Part shown: one piece after another, positions 7,898 through 15,530 of the stretch
Position numbering within the stretch: the first letter of the stretch is position 1
Layout of the letters: every line of letters starts with the position of its first letter
Origin: Mucilaginibacter arboris
GTDB taxonomy: Bacteria; Bacteroidota; Bacteroidia; Sphingobacteriales; Sphingobacteriaceae
Direction of reading: 5' to 3'
NCBI RefSeq assembly: GCF_009754915.1
Contig: NZ_WPIK01000008.1
Coordinates: 1 to 64,000 of the forward strand
Length of the DNA: 64,000 nucleotides
The notes under the pieces: model-generated
Databases searched by the model: none
Told to the model about the DNA's origin: nothing
The model's input: only the letters and a program-made list of their open reading frames with translations
Position numbers and translations under genes: made by a program

Positions 7898-8392
7898 TTA
7901 ATCAATCCTGATGCCTTTATAATATTCCGCGCTTTTATAATCGTTTCTTAACGGAAAACCTTCCCAATCATCCGGCAATAAAATACGGCGCAAATCCGGG
8001 TGGCCTTCAAAATCAATCCCCAATAAATCATAAGCTTCCCGCTCGTGCCAGTCGGCCGTACGGTAAACATTTGAAACTGTTGGAAAGGAGGGAAGCACCT
8101 CTGGACCAGCAGGTTTTTCTACACTTACTTTAAGCGTTAGTTGCGTTTGATAAGGGATAGACGACAGGTGATAAACTACACCAAAACGCTTTTCCTGCCC
8201 GTAATCCACACCGGAAAGGCAAGCCAGAAAATCAAAATAAGTTTGCGGATGATCGCGTAAAAAAAGGCAAACCTCCGAAATTTGTTTTGGGTGGATGAGC
8301 AAAGCAGGTTGCAGGCCAGCTGTTTCTTCGCCCACAATTACACTTTCTCCAAATTTTCCTGTTAAAAGAAGCTTTATTTCTTCAAAACTCAT
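7898..8392 (-). CDS. nuoC: NADH-quinone oxidoreductase subunit C
   Basis: 164 aa. This 30-kDa-type subunit of the complex I peripheral arm ends with the family signature [20 protein letters not shown] and [18 protein letters not shown] (about residues 115-152). The N-terminal part is shorter than in proteobacterial NuoC but usual for Bacteroidota. Its ATG (8392) overlaps the stop of pdxH by four bases, so it should be translationally coupled to pdxH. Upstream nuoA and nuoB are absent here. Confidence 0.95.
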   Translation of the reverse strand: MSFEEIKLLLTGKFGESVIVGEETAGLQPALLIHPKQISEVCLFLRDHPQTYFDFLACLSGVDYGQEKRFGVVYHLSSIPYQTQLTLKVSVEKPAGPEVLPSFPTVSNVYRTADWHEREAYDLLGIDFEGHPDLRRILLPDDWEGFPLRNDYKSAEYYKGIRID

Positions 8393-9036
8393 GGTGCTAA
8401 ACGAACAATTTTCCAGGCTTTCTGGTCGGCTTTTTTATAAACAATACGATCGTGCAAACGGCTTGACCTTCCCTGCCAAAACTCAATCAGCCTCGGTTTT
8501 AAAATATAACCACCCCAGTGTGCTGGCTTGGGCACTTCCTTGTTTTCGTATTCCTGCTCCAGTTGCTGCCATTTGCTTTCCAGTTCTTCCCTCGAACTGA
8601 TTTCCTGGCTTTGCGGAGAAACTACAGCACCAATCTGGCTTCCTTTTGGCCGGGAATGAAAATATTTGGCAGAATATTCTTTGCTTAGTTTTTCTATCGT
8701 TCCTTCAATCCGTACCTGGCGTTCCATTTCGGCCCAGTAAAAAATTAAACTGGCCAAAGGGTTTTTGGTGAGTTCTTTTCCTTTACGGCTGAGGTAATTG
8801 GTGTAAAATTTAAAACCATCATCACTAAAACCTTTCAGCAAAACAATTCGTGCCGATGGCCGGCCATCGGTAGTTGCGGTAGCCAAAGTCATGGCATTGG
8901 GTTCGTAGAGCTTGGCCTGCAAAGCTTCGTTAAACCATTTTTCAAACTGTTTGACCGGGTTTGGGTTTACATCAGCTTCTGATAAAGTAGCCGAGCGGTA
9001 ATCTCTTCTTAAATTTTCTATACTTTCCTGTTCCAT
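8389..9036 (-). CDS. pdxH: pyridoxamine 5'-phosphate oxidase
   Basis: 215 aa from the ATG at 9036; a TTG at 9045 could add three residues but is less likely. The FMN enzyme oxidises pyridoxine or pyridoxamine 5'-phosphate to pyridoxal 5'-phosphate. Landmarks include [20 protein letters not shown] for FMN/substrate binding, [13 protein letters not shown], the [20 protein letters not shown] stretch, and the C-terminal [16 protein letters not shown] and RLHDRIVY signature. It overlaps nuoC by four bases, an unusual operon partnership between vitamin B6 metabolism and complex I. Confidence 0.96.
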   Translation of the reverse strand: MEQESIENLRRDYRSATLSEADVNPNPVKQFEKWFNEALQAKLYEPNAMTLATATTDGRPSARIVLLKGFSDDGFKFYTNYLSRKGKELTKNPLASLIFYWAEMERQVRIEGTIEKLSKEYSAKYFHSRPKGSQIGAVVSPQSQEISSREELESKWQQLEQEYENKEVPKPAHWGGYILKPRLIEFWQGRSSRLHDRIVYKKADQKAWKIVRLAP

Positions 9037-9110
9037 CTGCCACAAACTTACAAATTGCTATTTTAGGTGTAACTATTATCAAAACTAAATTTTAACCGGA
9101 AAAAATGATG

Positions 9111-9200
9111 ATGCTTCTTTTAGCAGTAAAAAATTTAATTTAAGCGGAAAAAGAGAACATCATAAATTTAATTGTTTTTTTGTGCTGATAAAAGAAGCTT
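9111..9200. repeat. inverted pair of ATGCTTCTTTTA elements
   Basis: An exact + core at 9111-9122 and a reverse variant (TAAAAGAAGCTT, 9189-9200) face each other across 66 bases. Core, GC-containing spacer and the A-rich half all pair (GCTTCTTTTAGCAG against GCTGATAAAAGAAGC). It lies between the divergent pdxH and yqgE genes. Confidence 0.85.
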
Positions 9201-9245
9201 GACTAAAAAATCAGCAACTTTGTATAACAACCACGAGGAAAAAAT

Positions 9246-9809
9246 ATGTTAAACACCTTAAAACCGGCAGCCGGCAGGTTGCTAATTGCAGAACCATTTA
9301 TGTTAGACCCAGAGTTTAAGCGCTCTGTTATTCTAATAACGGAGTATGCAGAACAAGGCGTAGTGGGTTTTGTGCTAAACCATCCATCAGGTTTATATAT
9401 TAATGATGCCATAATTGATTTCCCGGAAACAGATACCAAACTGTTTACCGGCGGGCCTTGCAATAACGAAAGGCTTCACTTTTTGCACCGTTGTCCGGAA
9501 AAAGTATCGGGCGGAATAGATATTGGTAACGGTATTTTTTGGGGAGGGGATTTTGAAGAAGTTAAAACGATGTTTAAGCTCAATTTAATTACAGCCGATG
9601 AAATTAAATTTTTTCTGGGTTATTCTGGCTGGGGTGCAGAACAGTTAGACAAAGAATTAAGCTTGAACAGTTGGATTGTTTCCGATCAGTTTGATAAGGG
9701 TTTGATTTTTAGTGATGAAGAAGAGGACCTATGGAAAGAAGCAGTAACCAATTTAGGCGACCGCTATGCGCATATTGTTAATTTTCCAAGTAACCCGCAG
9801 TTAAATTGA
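9246..9809 (+). CDS. YqgE/AlgH family protein (DUF179)
   Basis: 187 aa, preceded by a GAGG ribosome site. The family hallmarks are at the N-terminus (PAAGRLLIAEPFMLDPEFKR and SVILITEYAEQGVVGFVLN, about 7-45), in LFTGGPCNNERLHFLH (about 68-83), and in FFLGYSGWGAEQLDKEL (about 119-135). These conserved cytoplasmic proteins are widespread in bacteria; a role in alginate regulation was proposed in Pseudomonas but the biochemical function is unsettled. Length is normal. It is monocistronic, with an ATGCTTCTTTTA element nine bases past the stop. Confidence 0.92.
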   Translation: MLNTLKPAAGRLLIAEPFMLDPEFKRSVILITEYAEQGVVGFVLNHPSGLYINDAIIDFPETDTKLFTGGPCNNERLHFLHRCPEKVSGGIDIGNGIFWGGDFEEVKTMFKLNLITADEIKFFLGYSGWGAEQLDKELSLNSWIVSDQFDKGLIFSDEEEDLWKEAVTNLGDRYAHIVNFPSNPQLN

Positions 9810-9817
9810 TGCTTGCA

Positions 9818-9840
9818 ATGCTTCTTTTACCAGTTAAATT
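9818..9840 (+). repeat. ATGCTTCTTTTA element
   Basis: An exact core at 9818-9829 nine bases past the yqgE stop, followed by CCAGT and TAAAT. Confidence 0.85.
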
Positions 9841-9863
9841 CGGGTGTATTTTGAGTGGTTATG

Positions 9864-9890
9864 TTGTCATTTAGATTAAAGGAAGAAATC
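9864..9890 (+). repeat. second dispersed repeat family, degenerate copy
   Basis: TTGTCATTTAGAT and GGAAGAAATC match, with a few substitutions, the repeat at 25055-25080 (TGTCATTTCGAT, GGGAGAAATC). Similar TGTCATTTCGA-GAGAAATC sequences are scattered in many Bacteroidota genomes. Confidence 0.5.
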
Positions 9891-9956
9891 GTTATTAAAT
9901 AATATAAGAAATAGGAAACCCTTTTAAAGAAGGTTCCTTCCTAACGTTGCTATGCC

Positions 9957-9987
9957 AAGAAGCATGCTTCTTTTATCACCTAAAATT
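9957..9987 (+). repeat. ATGCTTCTTTTA element with 16-bp palindrome
   Basis: An exact core at 9964-9975 followed by TCACC and TAAAATT. The core overlaps the perfect palindrome AAGAAGCATGCTTCTT (9957-9972). It ends a few bases before the ATG at 9992, so it would lie in the 5' leader of the pseudouridine synthase. Confidence 0.85.
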
Positions 9988-9991
9988 CATC

Positions 9992-10714
9992 ATGCGCCAA
10001 TCACAATTTATAAATCCACCTTCTGATATTACTGCAAAAGATATTTTGTATGAAGATAACCACTTAATTGCGGTCAATAAAAGGGCAGGGGATATTGTGC
10101 AGGTTGATGAAACCGGAGATGAACCGCTAGATGAAAAAGTGAAGCGATACATCGCCCAAAAATACAACAAGCCAAACGGTGCTTTCTTAGGTGTGGTGCA
10201 CCGGTTAGACCGGCCGGTAAGCGGTGTAATTTTGTTTGCTAAAACAAGTAAAGCACTTGAACGCGTAAACGAGCTATTTAAAAGCCGGGACATGCACAAA
10301 ACCTATTGGGCAGTTGTTAGAAACAGGCCAGTACCAGAAAGCGGAAATTTAGTTCATTGGCTAGTTAAGAATCAGCAAAAAAACGTAACTACGCCTCATA
10401 TTCGGGAAGTTGCAGGAAGCCAGCGGGCAGAGTTAAATTATAAATTAATTGGCGAATTGAATGGTTATTATTTGATCGAGATAGATCCGATAACTGGTCG
10501 TCCGCATCAAATCCGTGTTCAGCTTTCTACTCTTGGCTGCCCTATTGTAGGCGATAATAAATATGGTTATCCGCGTGGAAGTTTGAAGAAAAGTATTTGC
10601 CTGCACGCTCGCCAACTGCAATTCATTCATCCTGTAAAAAAAGGACCGGTAGCTATTTTAGCGCCTTTACCAAAAGATGGTTTTTGGGAGAAGTTTGAAG
10701 TTTTCGGGCACTAA
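9992..10714 (+). CDS. RluA-family pseudouridine synthase
   Basis: 240 aa from the ATG at 9992. The longer frame from a TTG at 9947 would translate the repeat element and is rejected. It isomerises uridine to pseudouridine in rRNA or tRNA. The catalytic motif HRLDRPVSGVILFAKT holds the nucleophilic Asp; also seen are ILYEDNHLIAVNKRAGDIVQ and the C-terminal TGRPHQIRVQLSTLGCPIVG with GDNKYG. No S4 domain is present, so RluA-type rather than RluD-type; the target base cannot be named. Confidence 0.93.
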   Translation: MRQSQFINPPSDITAKDILYEDNHLIAVNKRAGDIVQVDETGDEPLDEKVKRYIAQKYNKPNGAFLGVVHRLDRPVSGVILFAKTSKALERVNELFKSRDMHKTYWAVVRNRPVPESGNLVHWLVKNQQKNVTTPHIREVAGSQRAELNYKLIGELNGYYLIEIDPITGRPHQIRVQLSTLGCPIVGDNKYGYPRGSLKKSICLHARQLQFIHPVKKGPVAILAPLPKDGFWEKFEVFGH

Positions 10715-10737
10715 TTTTTGTGCCATAAAAGAAGCAT
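10715..10737 (-). repeat. ATGCTTCTTTTA element, reverse
   Basis: An exact reverse core at 10726-10737, preceded by TTTTTGTGCCA (right half), eleven bases past the synthase stop. The rest of the gap to 10958 holds no gene I can see. Confidence 0.85.
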
Positions 10738-10958
10738 CGGTACAAATCATCATTCAGGATCCCTTTTGTTTGCCCCCAATTCAGAACGCAATAAAAAGGC
10801 ATTTTTCTTTTGGGTTGAATATATCTGCTTTTTAGTAAAACATTGTATGTAATTTCTTCCTTTTTAACAATTAAACTGGTTTTTATAAGCGGATTCGTAA
10901 GTTAAGATGCGAGTCCAAAAATCAGATTAGAAGTTAATTAAAAGGAGGAGAAAAACAA

Positions 10959-11852
10959 ATGAATTCAGAAGACGTGATGGACACCATTGCCAAACAGGAA
11001 TGGCTTAAAGCAGTAGGAAAAAAACTTCAGCCAACAGTTATTAAAGCATTTGAAGCAGGCGGAGAAACCGGGCAAAAAATAAAGAATTTTTTACACGGGA
11101 CCTGGTTAGGCCATCCGCTGCATCCGATTATTACCGATGTTCCTGTCGGTTCATGGACGGCTGCAGTAGTATTAGATGCGATGGAATTATCTGGTCAGAA
11201 AAAATATGCAGCAGGCGCCGATGCAGCAATTGCGATAGGATTAGCTGGAGCCGTTGGCGCAGCAGTTTCCGGCATAACAGATTGGTCTGGAACTACCCAA
11301 AAAAGAAGTCAGATTGGTTTGATGCACGGTATTTTAAACGTTGCTGCCACTGCTCTCTACACAACTTCATATATTATGCGCAAAAATAAAGGTCCGCGCA
11401 AAACTGCAATTGGTTTAGCCCTATTGGGTTATGGCATTACAAGCGCTGCAGCTTATTTGGGCGGACATTTGGTTTATGTGGAACAAACCGGCGTTGACCA
11501 TACCGCAACAGCAGCAAAATATCCGAAAGAATTTGTGGCGGTTTTGCCGGAAAACGAATTAGCAGATAATTCGATGAAACGGGTACAAGCCGGAGAAATA
11601 CCGGTTTTATTAGCTAAGAAAAACGGTGAAATATTTGCTATCGCCCATACTTGTTCGCATTTAGGCGGGCCACTTTCAGAAGGTGATTTATTGGATGATA
11701 ATTGCGTTCGTTGTCCTTGGCACGGCTCTGTTTTTTCTTTGGAAGACGGAAGTGTAGTAGATGGGCCGGCAACCGCACCACAGCCTAAATTTGAAGTCAG
11801 GACCAACAATGGCCAAATTGAAGTCAGGCTGATAAAAAACGATAAACCATAA
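10959..11852 (+). CDS. DUF2231 membrane domain fused to a Rieske [2Fe-2S] domain
   Basis: 297 aa with a strong AAAGGAGGAG ribosome site. Residues 45-175 form a DUF2231-type region with four hydrophobic segments and the GHPLHPIITDVPVGSWTAA signature. Residues 190-293 are a Rieske ferredoxin-type domain; C232/H234 (TCSHLGG) and C252/H255 (CPWHGS) ligate the cluster. The fusion suggests a membrane-bound electron carrier, with the DUF2231 part possibly holding a haem or quinone site; that is inference. No redox partner gene adjoins it. Confidence 0.9.
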   Translation: MNSEDVMDTIAKQEWLKAVGKKLQPTVIKAFEAGGETGQKIKNFLHGTWLGHPLHPIITDVPVGSWTAAVVLDAMELSGQKKYAAGADAAIAIGLAGAVGAAVSGITDWSGTTQKRSQIGLMHGILNVAATALYTTSYIMRKNKGPRKTAIGLALLGYGITSAAAYLGGHLVYVEQTGVDHTATAAKYPKEFVAVLPENELADNSMKRVQAGEIPVLLAKKNGEIFAIAHTCSHLGGPLSEGDLLDDNCVRCPWHGSVFSLEDGSVVDGPATAPQPKFEVRTNNGQIEVRLIKNDKP

Positions 11853-11875
11853 GATTTAACAAAAGGTTACTAAGA

Positions 11876-11931
11876 TTTTAGGCTGATAAAAGAAGCATCA
11901 AACTCCTGATGCTTCTTTTATCAGCCTAAAA
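11876..11931. terminator. perfect 24-bp hairpin of two ATGCTTCTTTTA elements
   Basis: Arms at 11876-11899 and 11908-11931 are perfectly complementary, loop AAACTCCT. Cores lie at 11887-11898 (-) and 11909-11920 (+), and the spacer TCAGCC also pairs. It sits between the convergent Rieske and manA genes and probably terminates both. Confidence 0.92.
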
Positions 11932-11938
11932 ATTTTAC

Positions 11939-12919
11939 TTAACCAACAAAAGTTTCCAGCAATTTAAAACCAATTGAAGTTTCCAGTTGAATGTTTTTAA
12001 TAGCATTCGGGATCAAAACACAATCTCCCTTTTTAACCGGATATTTTTCGTTACTGCAAACCAGGTCATAAGCGCCATCAACGCAAACATGGATTACAAA
12101 AGAATCCAAAGCAGTATAATCACGCGAAGTATTCTCGGTAAATTCCAAGACGTTTGTTGTAAAGTAAGGACAAGTTACGGCTTCCACAGATTCATTGATT
12201 TTATGATGATACTTGGATTTATATTCCGGATAAACTTTGTAATCAATTGCAGCTAAAGCTTCCTCTGTGTGTAATTCCCGTTTTTGGCCTTTATCATCCA
12301 CACGGTCAAAATCGTAAATGCGGTAAGTAATATCCGAAGTTTGCTGGATTTCTGCAATCAGCAATCCTTTTCCGATAGTATGAACACGACCGGCAGGCAA
12401 GAAGAAAATATCTCCGGCTTCTACTTCCTCTTTATTTAAAATATCAGAAAGTTTGCCGCTATTCAGTTTCTCCAGATAAAGCTTTTCATCCACCTGCTGG
12501 TTAAAACCAGAAATTAAGGTTGAACCAGGATCAGCCTGCAAAACATACCACATTTCTGTTTTTCCAAAAGAGTTATGGCGTTTTTTTCCCAATTCGTCGT
12601 CAGGATGCACTTGTATGGAAAGATCATCGTTGGCATCAATAAATTTAATCAGTAACGGAAATTCGGTCCCAAACTTTTTGTAAAGCTTTTCACCGGCAAG
12701 ATTTCCCTGGTAATGGTCTAACAGTTCTGTTAAGGTTTTGCCTGCTAACGGCCCGTCTGCAACTACAGAAATATCACCTTTTACGCCTGATACTTCCCAG
12801 GTTTCGCCGCAGTTTGGCAACGGTGCAAAATCTTTTCCTAAAACAGTTTTAATTTTTTCTCCACCCCAGATTTTATCTTTAAAGATGGTTTTGAATTTTA
12901 GCGGATATAGTGAGGACAT
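11939..12919 (-). CDS. manA: type I mannose-6-phosphate isomerase
   Basis: 326 aa, the short bacterial class. It interconverts mannose-6-phosphate and fructose-6-phosphate, feeding GDP-mannose synthesis or mannose catabolism. Zn ligands are visible in IQVHPDDELGKKRHN (Gln, His) and in AGRVHTIGKGLLIAEIQQTSD (His and the catalytic region). The N-terminal WGGEKIKTVLGKD and CGETWEVSG are family landmarks. It is followed downstream by the hairpin at 11876. The HepT gene lies 6 bases upstream, so the three may be co-transcribed. Confidence 0.95.
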   Translation of the reverse strand: MSSLYPLKFKTIFKDKIWGGEKIKTVLGKDFAPLPNCGETWEVSGVKGDISVVADGPLAGKTLTELLDHYQGNLAGEKLYKKFGTEFPLLIKFIDANDDLSIQVHPDDELGKKRHNSFGKTEMWYVLQADPGSTLISGFNQQVDEKLYLEKLNSGKLSDILNKEEVEAGDIFFLPAGRVHTIGKGLLIAEIQQTSDITYRIYDFDRVDDKGQKRELHTEEALAAIDYKVYPEYKSKYHHKINESVEAVTCPYFTTNVLEFTENTSRDYTALDSFVIHVCVDGAYDLVCSNEKYPVKKGDCVLIPNAIKNIQLETSIGFKLLETFVG

Positions 12920-12925
12920 AAATAT

Positions 12926-13264
12926 TTAATCTTCAATAATTTTTGATAGTTGGTCGATTAACAAAAGTAGATAGGTTTCTTTAATACGCCAAACAGTAGT
13001 TAGATCAATTCCAAAGTATTCATGGACGATTCTGTTTCTAAATCCTATAATTCTATACCAATCGATGTCAGTATAACCGGATTTAAAATCTTCTGTTAAT
13101 TTATTTGCGGCTTCACCTATAATTTCAAAATTTCTTAGAACGGCATCAACCTTAATCTCATCTTCTTTAAATGTTTCAAAAGTATTGCTGGCTGTATACT
13201 TTTGAATTTTTAATGCACTTTGCAGAATATCTTCTATAAGCAATTGATTATTTCTTTTAGACAT
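12926..13264 (-). CDS. HepT-like HEPN ribonuclease toxin
   Basis: 112 aa from the ATG at 13264, which overlaps the end of the nucleotidyltransferase gene by eight bases; a frame opening at 13282 lacks support. All-helical HEPN fold with the catalytic R-x4-H-x-Y motif, R76, H81 and Y83, in GFRNRIVHEYFG. HepT toxins cleave RNA and, in the MntA/HepT system, are neutralised by AMPylation of the motif Tyr by the partner. Both partners look intact. Confidence 0.9.
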   Translation of the reverse strand: MSKRNNQLLIEDILQSALKIQKYTASNTFETFKEDEIKVDAVLRNFEIIGEAANKLTEDFKSGYTDIDWYRIIGFRNRIVHEYFGIDLTTVWRIKETYLLLLIDQLSKIIED

Positions 13265-13547
13265 AAAGTATCTCAGGTTCAATCACTTCATAGTATCTTG
13301 GCTTAATCCCGTTTCTTGAAACTAAATCGACTCTGCGGTTGAGTTTTTCCTCCAGTTCATCTGCTAAATCAATAAATTCAACTCCAATTGGTTTACTAAA
13401 GGTTACCAAAATATCAATATCGCTTTGATCTGTAAAATCATCCCGAACAATGGAACCAAAAAGCCCTAATGAACTTACGCCATATTTAGACATAAGTTCT
13501 GGTTTTAGTTGCTTCAAAGTAATTTTTACTTCTTCAAGGTATGACAT
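13257..13547 (-). CDS. MntA-like nucleotidyltransferase antitoxin
   Basis: 96 aa. The minimal nucleotidyltransferase motif GLFGSIVRDDF-TDQSDIDILV gives G31-S32 and the metal-binding Asp pair D43 and D45. Family members pair with HepT-type HEPN toxins and modify them with AMP. The gene is upstream of the toxin with an eight-base overlap, the usual order. The third acidic residue cannot be placed with certainty by eye. Confidence 0.9.
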   Translation of the reverse strand: MSYLEEVKITLKQLKPELMSKYGVSSLGLFGSIVRDDFTDQSDIDILVTFSKPIGVEFIDLADELEEKLNRRVDLVSRNGIKPRYYEVIEPEILYV

Positions 13548-13570
13548 GGTAACAAATATAAGTAATTAAC

Positions 13571-13620
13571 AAAGAAGCACGCTGTCCTTTTACAGAGCGT
13601 GCTTCTTTTATCAGCATAAA
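13571..13620 (-). terminator. 13-bp hairpin merged with an ATGCTTCTTTTA-type element
   Basis: Arms AAAGAAGCACGCT (13571-13583) and AGCGTGCTTCTTT (13596-13608) pair; the core variant GTGCTTCTTTTA lies at 13599-13610, followed by TCAGCATAAAA. It is downstream of icd on the minus strand. Confidence 0.8.
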
Positions 13621-13628
13621 ATCAGGAT

Positions 13629-14864
13629 TTAGAAACCTAATTTAGCTTTTAAATTTTCATCAATTGCAGCTAAAAACTCTTCTGTGTAAAGATAATCGCG
13701 GCCGTGTTCTACTTTGTTTCCGTGGATGCAAACGGCTAAATCTTTAGTCATTTTGCCGCTTTCTACCGTTTCGATACAAACTTCTTCCAATGTTTTGCAG
13801 AAGTTGATCAATTCCTGGTTGTTGTCTAAAATTCCGCGGAATTCTAAACCACGGGTCCAGGCAAAAATAGAAGCAATCGGGTTGGTAGAAGTTGGTTTGC
13901 CAGCCTGATGATCACGATAATGACGTGTAACTGTACCATGTGCAGCTTCTGCTTCCATCGTTTTGCCATCCGGCGTAACCAAAGTGGAAGTCATCAAACC
14001 TAAAGAACCGAAACCTTGTGCAACGGTGTCAGATTGTACGTCGCCGTCATAGTTTTTACAAGCCCAAACAAAGTTACCGTTCCATTTTAAGGCCGAAGCA
14101 ACCATGTCGTCAATTAAACGGTGCTCGTAAGTAATGCCAGCTTCCTTAAATTTAGTTTTAAATTCCTGCTGATAGATCTCTTCAAAAATATCTTTAAAAC
14201 GGCCATCGTATTTTTTTAGGATAGTGTTTTTAGTGGATAAATAAAGTGGCCAGCCTTTCATTAATGCCTGGTTAAAACAAGCATGTGCGAATCCTCTGAT
14301 AGATTCATCCGTATTGTACATGGCCAAAGCAACGCCATCTCCTTTAAAATTGTAAACTTCAAAAGATTGTTCTGCGCCGCCATCTTCAGGAGTAAAAGTG
14401 ATGGTTAATTTACCTTTTCCTTTCGTTACAAAGTCTGTAGCGCGATACTGATCGCCAAAAGCATGACGGCCAATGCAAATAGGAGCAGTCCAGTTTGGCA
14501 CCAAACGAGGCACATTGCTCATCACAATCGGCTCGCGGAAAACTGTTCCGTCCAGAATATTCCGGATCGTTCCGTTCGGCGATTTCCACATTTGTTTCAA
14601 GCCAAATTCTTCTACACGTGCTTCATCAGGTGTAATTGTTGCGCATTTTATACCAACACCACAAGCTTTAATAGCATTAGCTGCATCAATGGTAACCTGA
14701 TCGTTTGTTTCGTCGCGGTATTCAACGCCCAGATCAAAATATTGAATGTCCAGATCCAAGTAGGACAGGATAAGCTTATCTTTAATAAATTTCCAGATGA
14801 TGCGGGTCATCTCGTCGCCATCCAGTTCAACAACCGGATTTGTTACTTTAATTTTCTGTGGCAT
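13629..14864 (-). CDS. icd: NADP-dependent isocitrate dehydrogenase (type II, eukaryote-like)
   Basis: 411 aa. It converts isocitrate to 2-oxoglutarate and CO2 with NADP in the TCA cycle. The opening [19 protein letters not shown] and the segment [20 protein letters not shown], plus the Asp-rich [20 protein letters not shown], place it in the homodimeric type II group found in eukaryotes and many Bacteroidota rather than the E. coli type. The C-terminal [20 protein letters not shown] holds the NADP-phosphate contacts. Monocistronic. Confidence 0.96.
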   Translation of the reverse strand: MPQKIKVTNPVVELDGDEMTRIIWKFIKDKLILSYLDLDIQYFDLGVEYRDETNDQVTIDAANAIKACGVGIKCATITPDEARVEEFGLKQMWKSPNGTIRNILDGTVFREPIVMSNVPRLVPNWTAPICIGRHAFGDQYRATDFVTKGKGKLTITFTPEDGGAEQSFEVYNFKGDGVALAMYNTDESIRGFAHACFNQALMKGWPLYLSTKNTILKKYDGRFKDIFEEIYQQEFKTKFKEAGITYEHRLIDDMVASALKWNGNFVWACKNYDGDVQSDTVAQGFGSLGLMTSTLVTPDGKTMEAEAAHGTVTRHYRDHQAGKPTSTNPIASIFAWTRGLEFRGILDNNQELINFCKTLEEVCIETVESGKMTKDLAVCIHGNKVEHGRDYLYTEEFLAAIDENLKAKLGF

Positions 14865-15020
14865 AAGAGGTTTTTAAATAGAATGCTGTTTTTAGTGTTC
14901 CAAATATATAAAAATGCAATTATGGCTGCCCCGATATTTGATATAAAATTTTAGCTTAGTGTATAATTAGTAAAACTTCTGGCTTGATTTTTTCTTTATC
15001 TCTTTAAAATAACAATTATC

Positions 15021-15503
15021 ATGATTGATCAAAATACAACCTCTCCTGGTTTTAATGACGAAAACTTAGACCGGGACAAAAAGCTAAAGGATGACCTGGG
15101 CAATAGGACAGATGCAGAAGACCTGTTATACAATGCGGATAAAAACAGTTATGAAATTGACGTAAAAAGCGAAGATCCGGATTATCAGCACGATTTTCCT
15201 TACAATACCGCTGCGCCAAACGGAGAAGATTTTAATTCGACCTATGATGAAGCTAACCCGGAAGCAGTTGATGAATATATTCCGAATGAAAGCCTGGAAA
15301 CTGACGTTGATAACCTGGGAATGCATATTGACCACGGACAAAGTGTAGAATTAGACCCGATAGACGAAGTGCTTTCCCGTACACCGGAAGATGACCGCGA
15401 TGACCTGGATGAAGAAGGTTATCCGAAAAATGACCGTGGAATTGATGCAGAAGGTTATCCTAAAAAAAGCGCGGGCGATAACGATACCGAGTTTTTTAAG
15501 TAA
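15021..15503 (+). CDS. acidic hypothetical protein
   Basis: 160 aa, no signal peptide or membrane segment. Strikingly acidic, with many Asp and Glu and few hydrophobic clusters, so probably largely disordered. Two copies of a EGYPK unit occur near the C-terminus (DEEGYPKNDRGIDAEGYPKK). Codon use is like the neighbours and it begins at a clear ATG. I recognise no domain. It is convergent with dnaX, whose stop is only 28 bases away. Confidence 0.75.
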   Translation: MIDQNTTSPGFNDENLDRDKKLKDDLGNRTDAEDLLYNADKNSYEIDVKSEDPDYQHDFPYNTAAPNGEDFNSTYDEANPEAVDEYIPNESLETDVDNLGMHIDHGQSVELDPIDEVLSRTPEDDRDDLDEEGYPKNDRGIDAEGYPKKSAGDNDTEFFK

Positions 15504-15530
15504 GATTAGAACTTGAGGTTTCCGGCTCTT

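Noticed and set aside
8363-8373. Near match to the element core in nuoC (TAAAAGAAGCT)
   Set aside because: Only 11 bases match and no right half follows; it encodes ordinary family residues and may be chance.
9947-9991. Extended start of the pseudouridine synthase at TTG 9947
   Set aside because: The extension translates the dispersed element, while the ATG at 9992 fits the family N-terminus.
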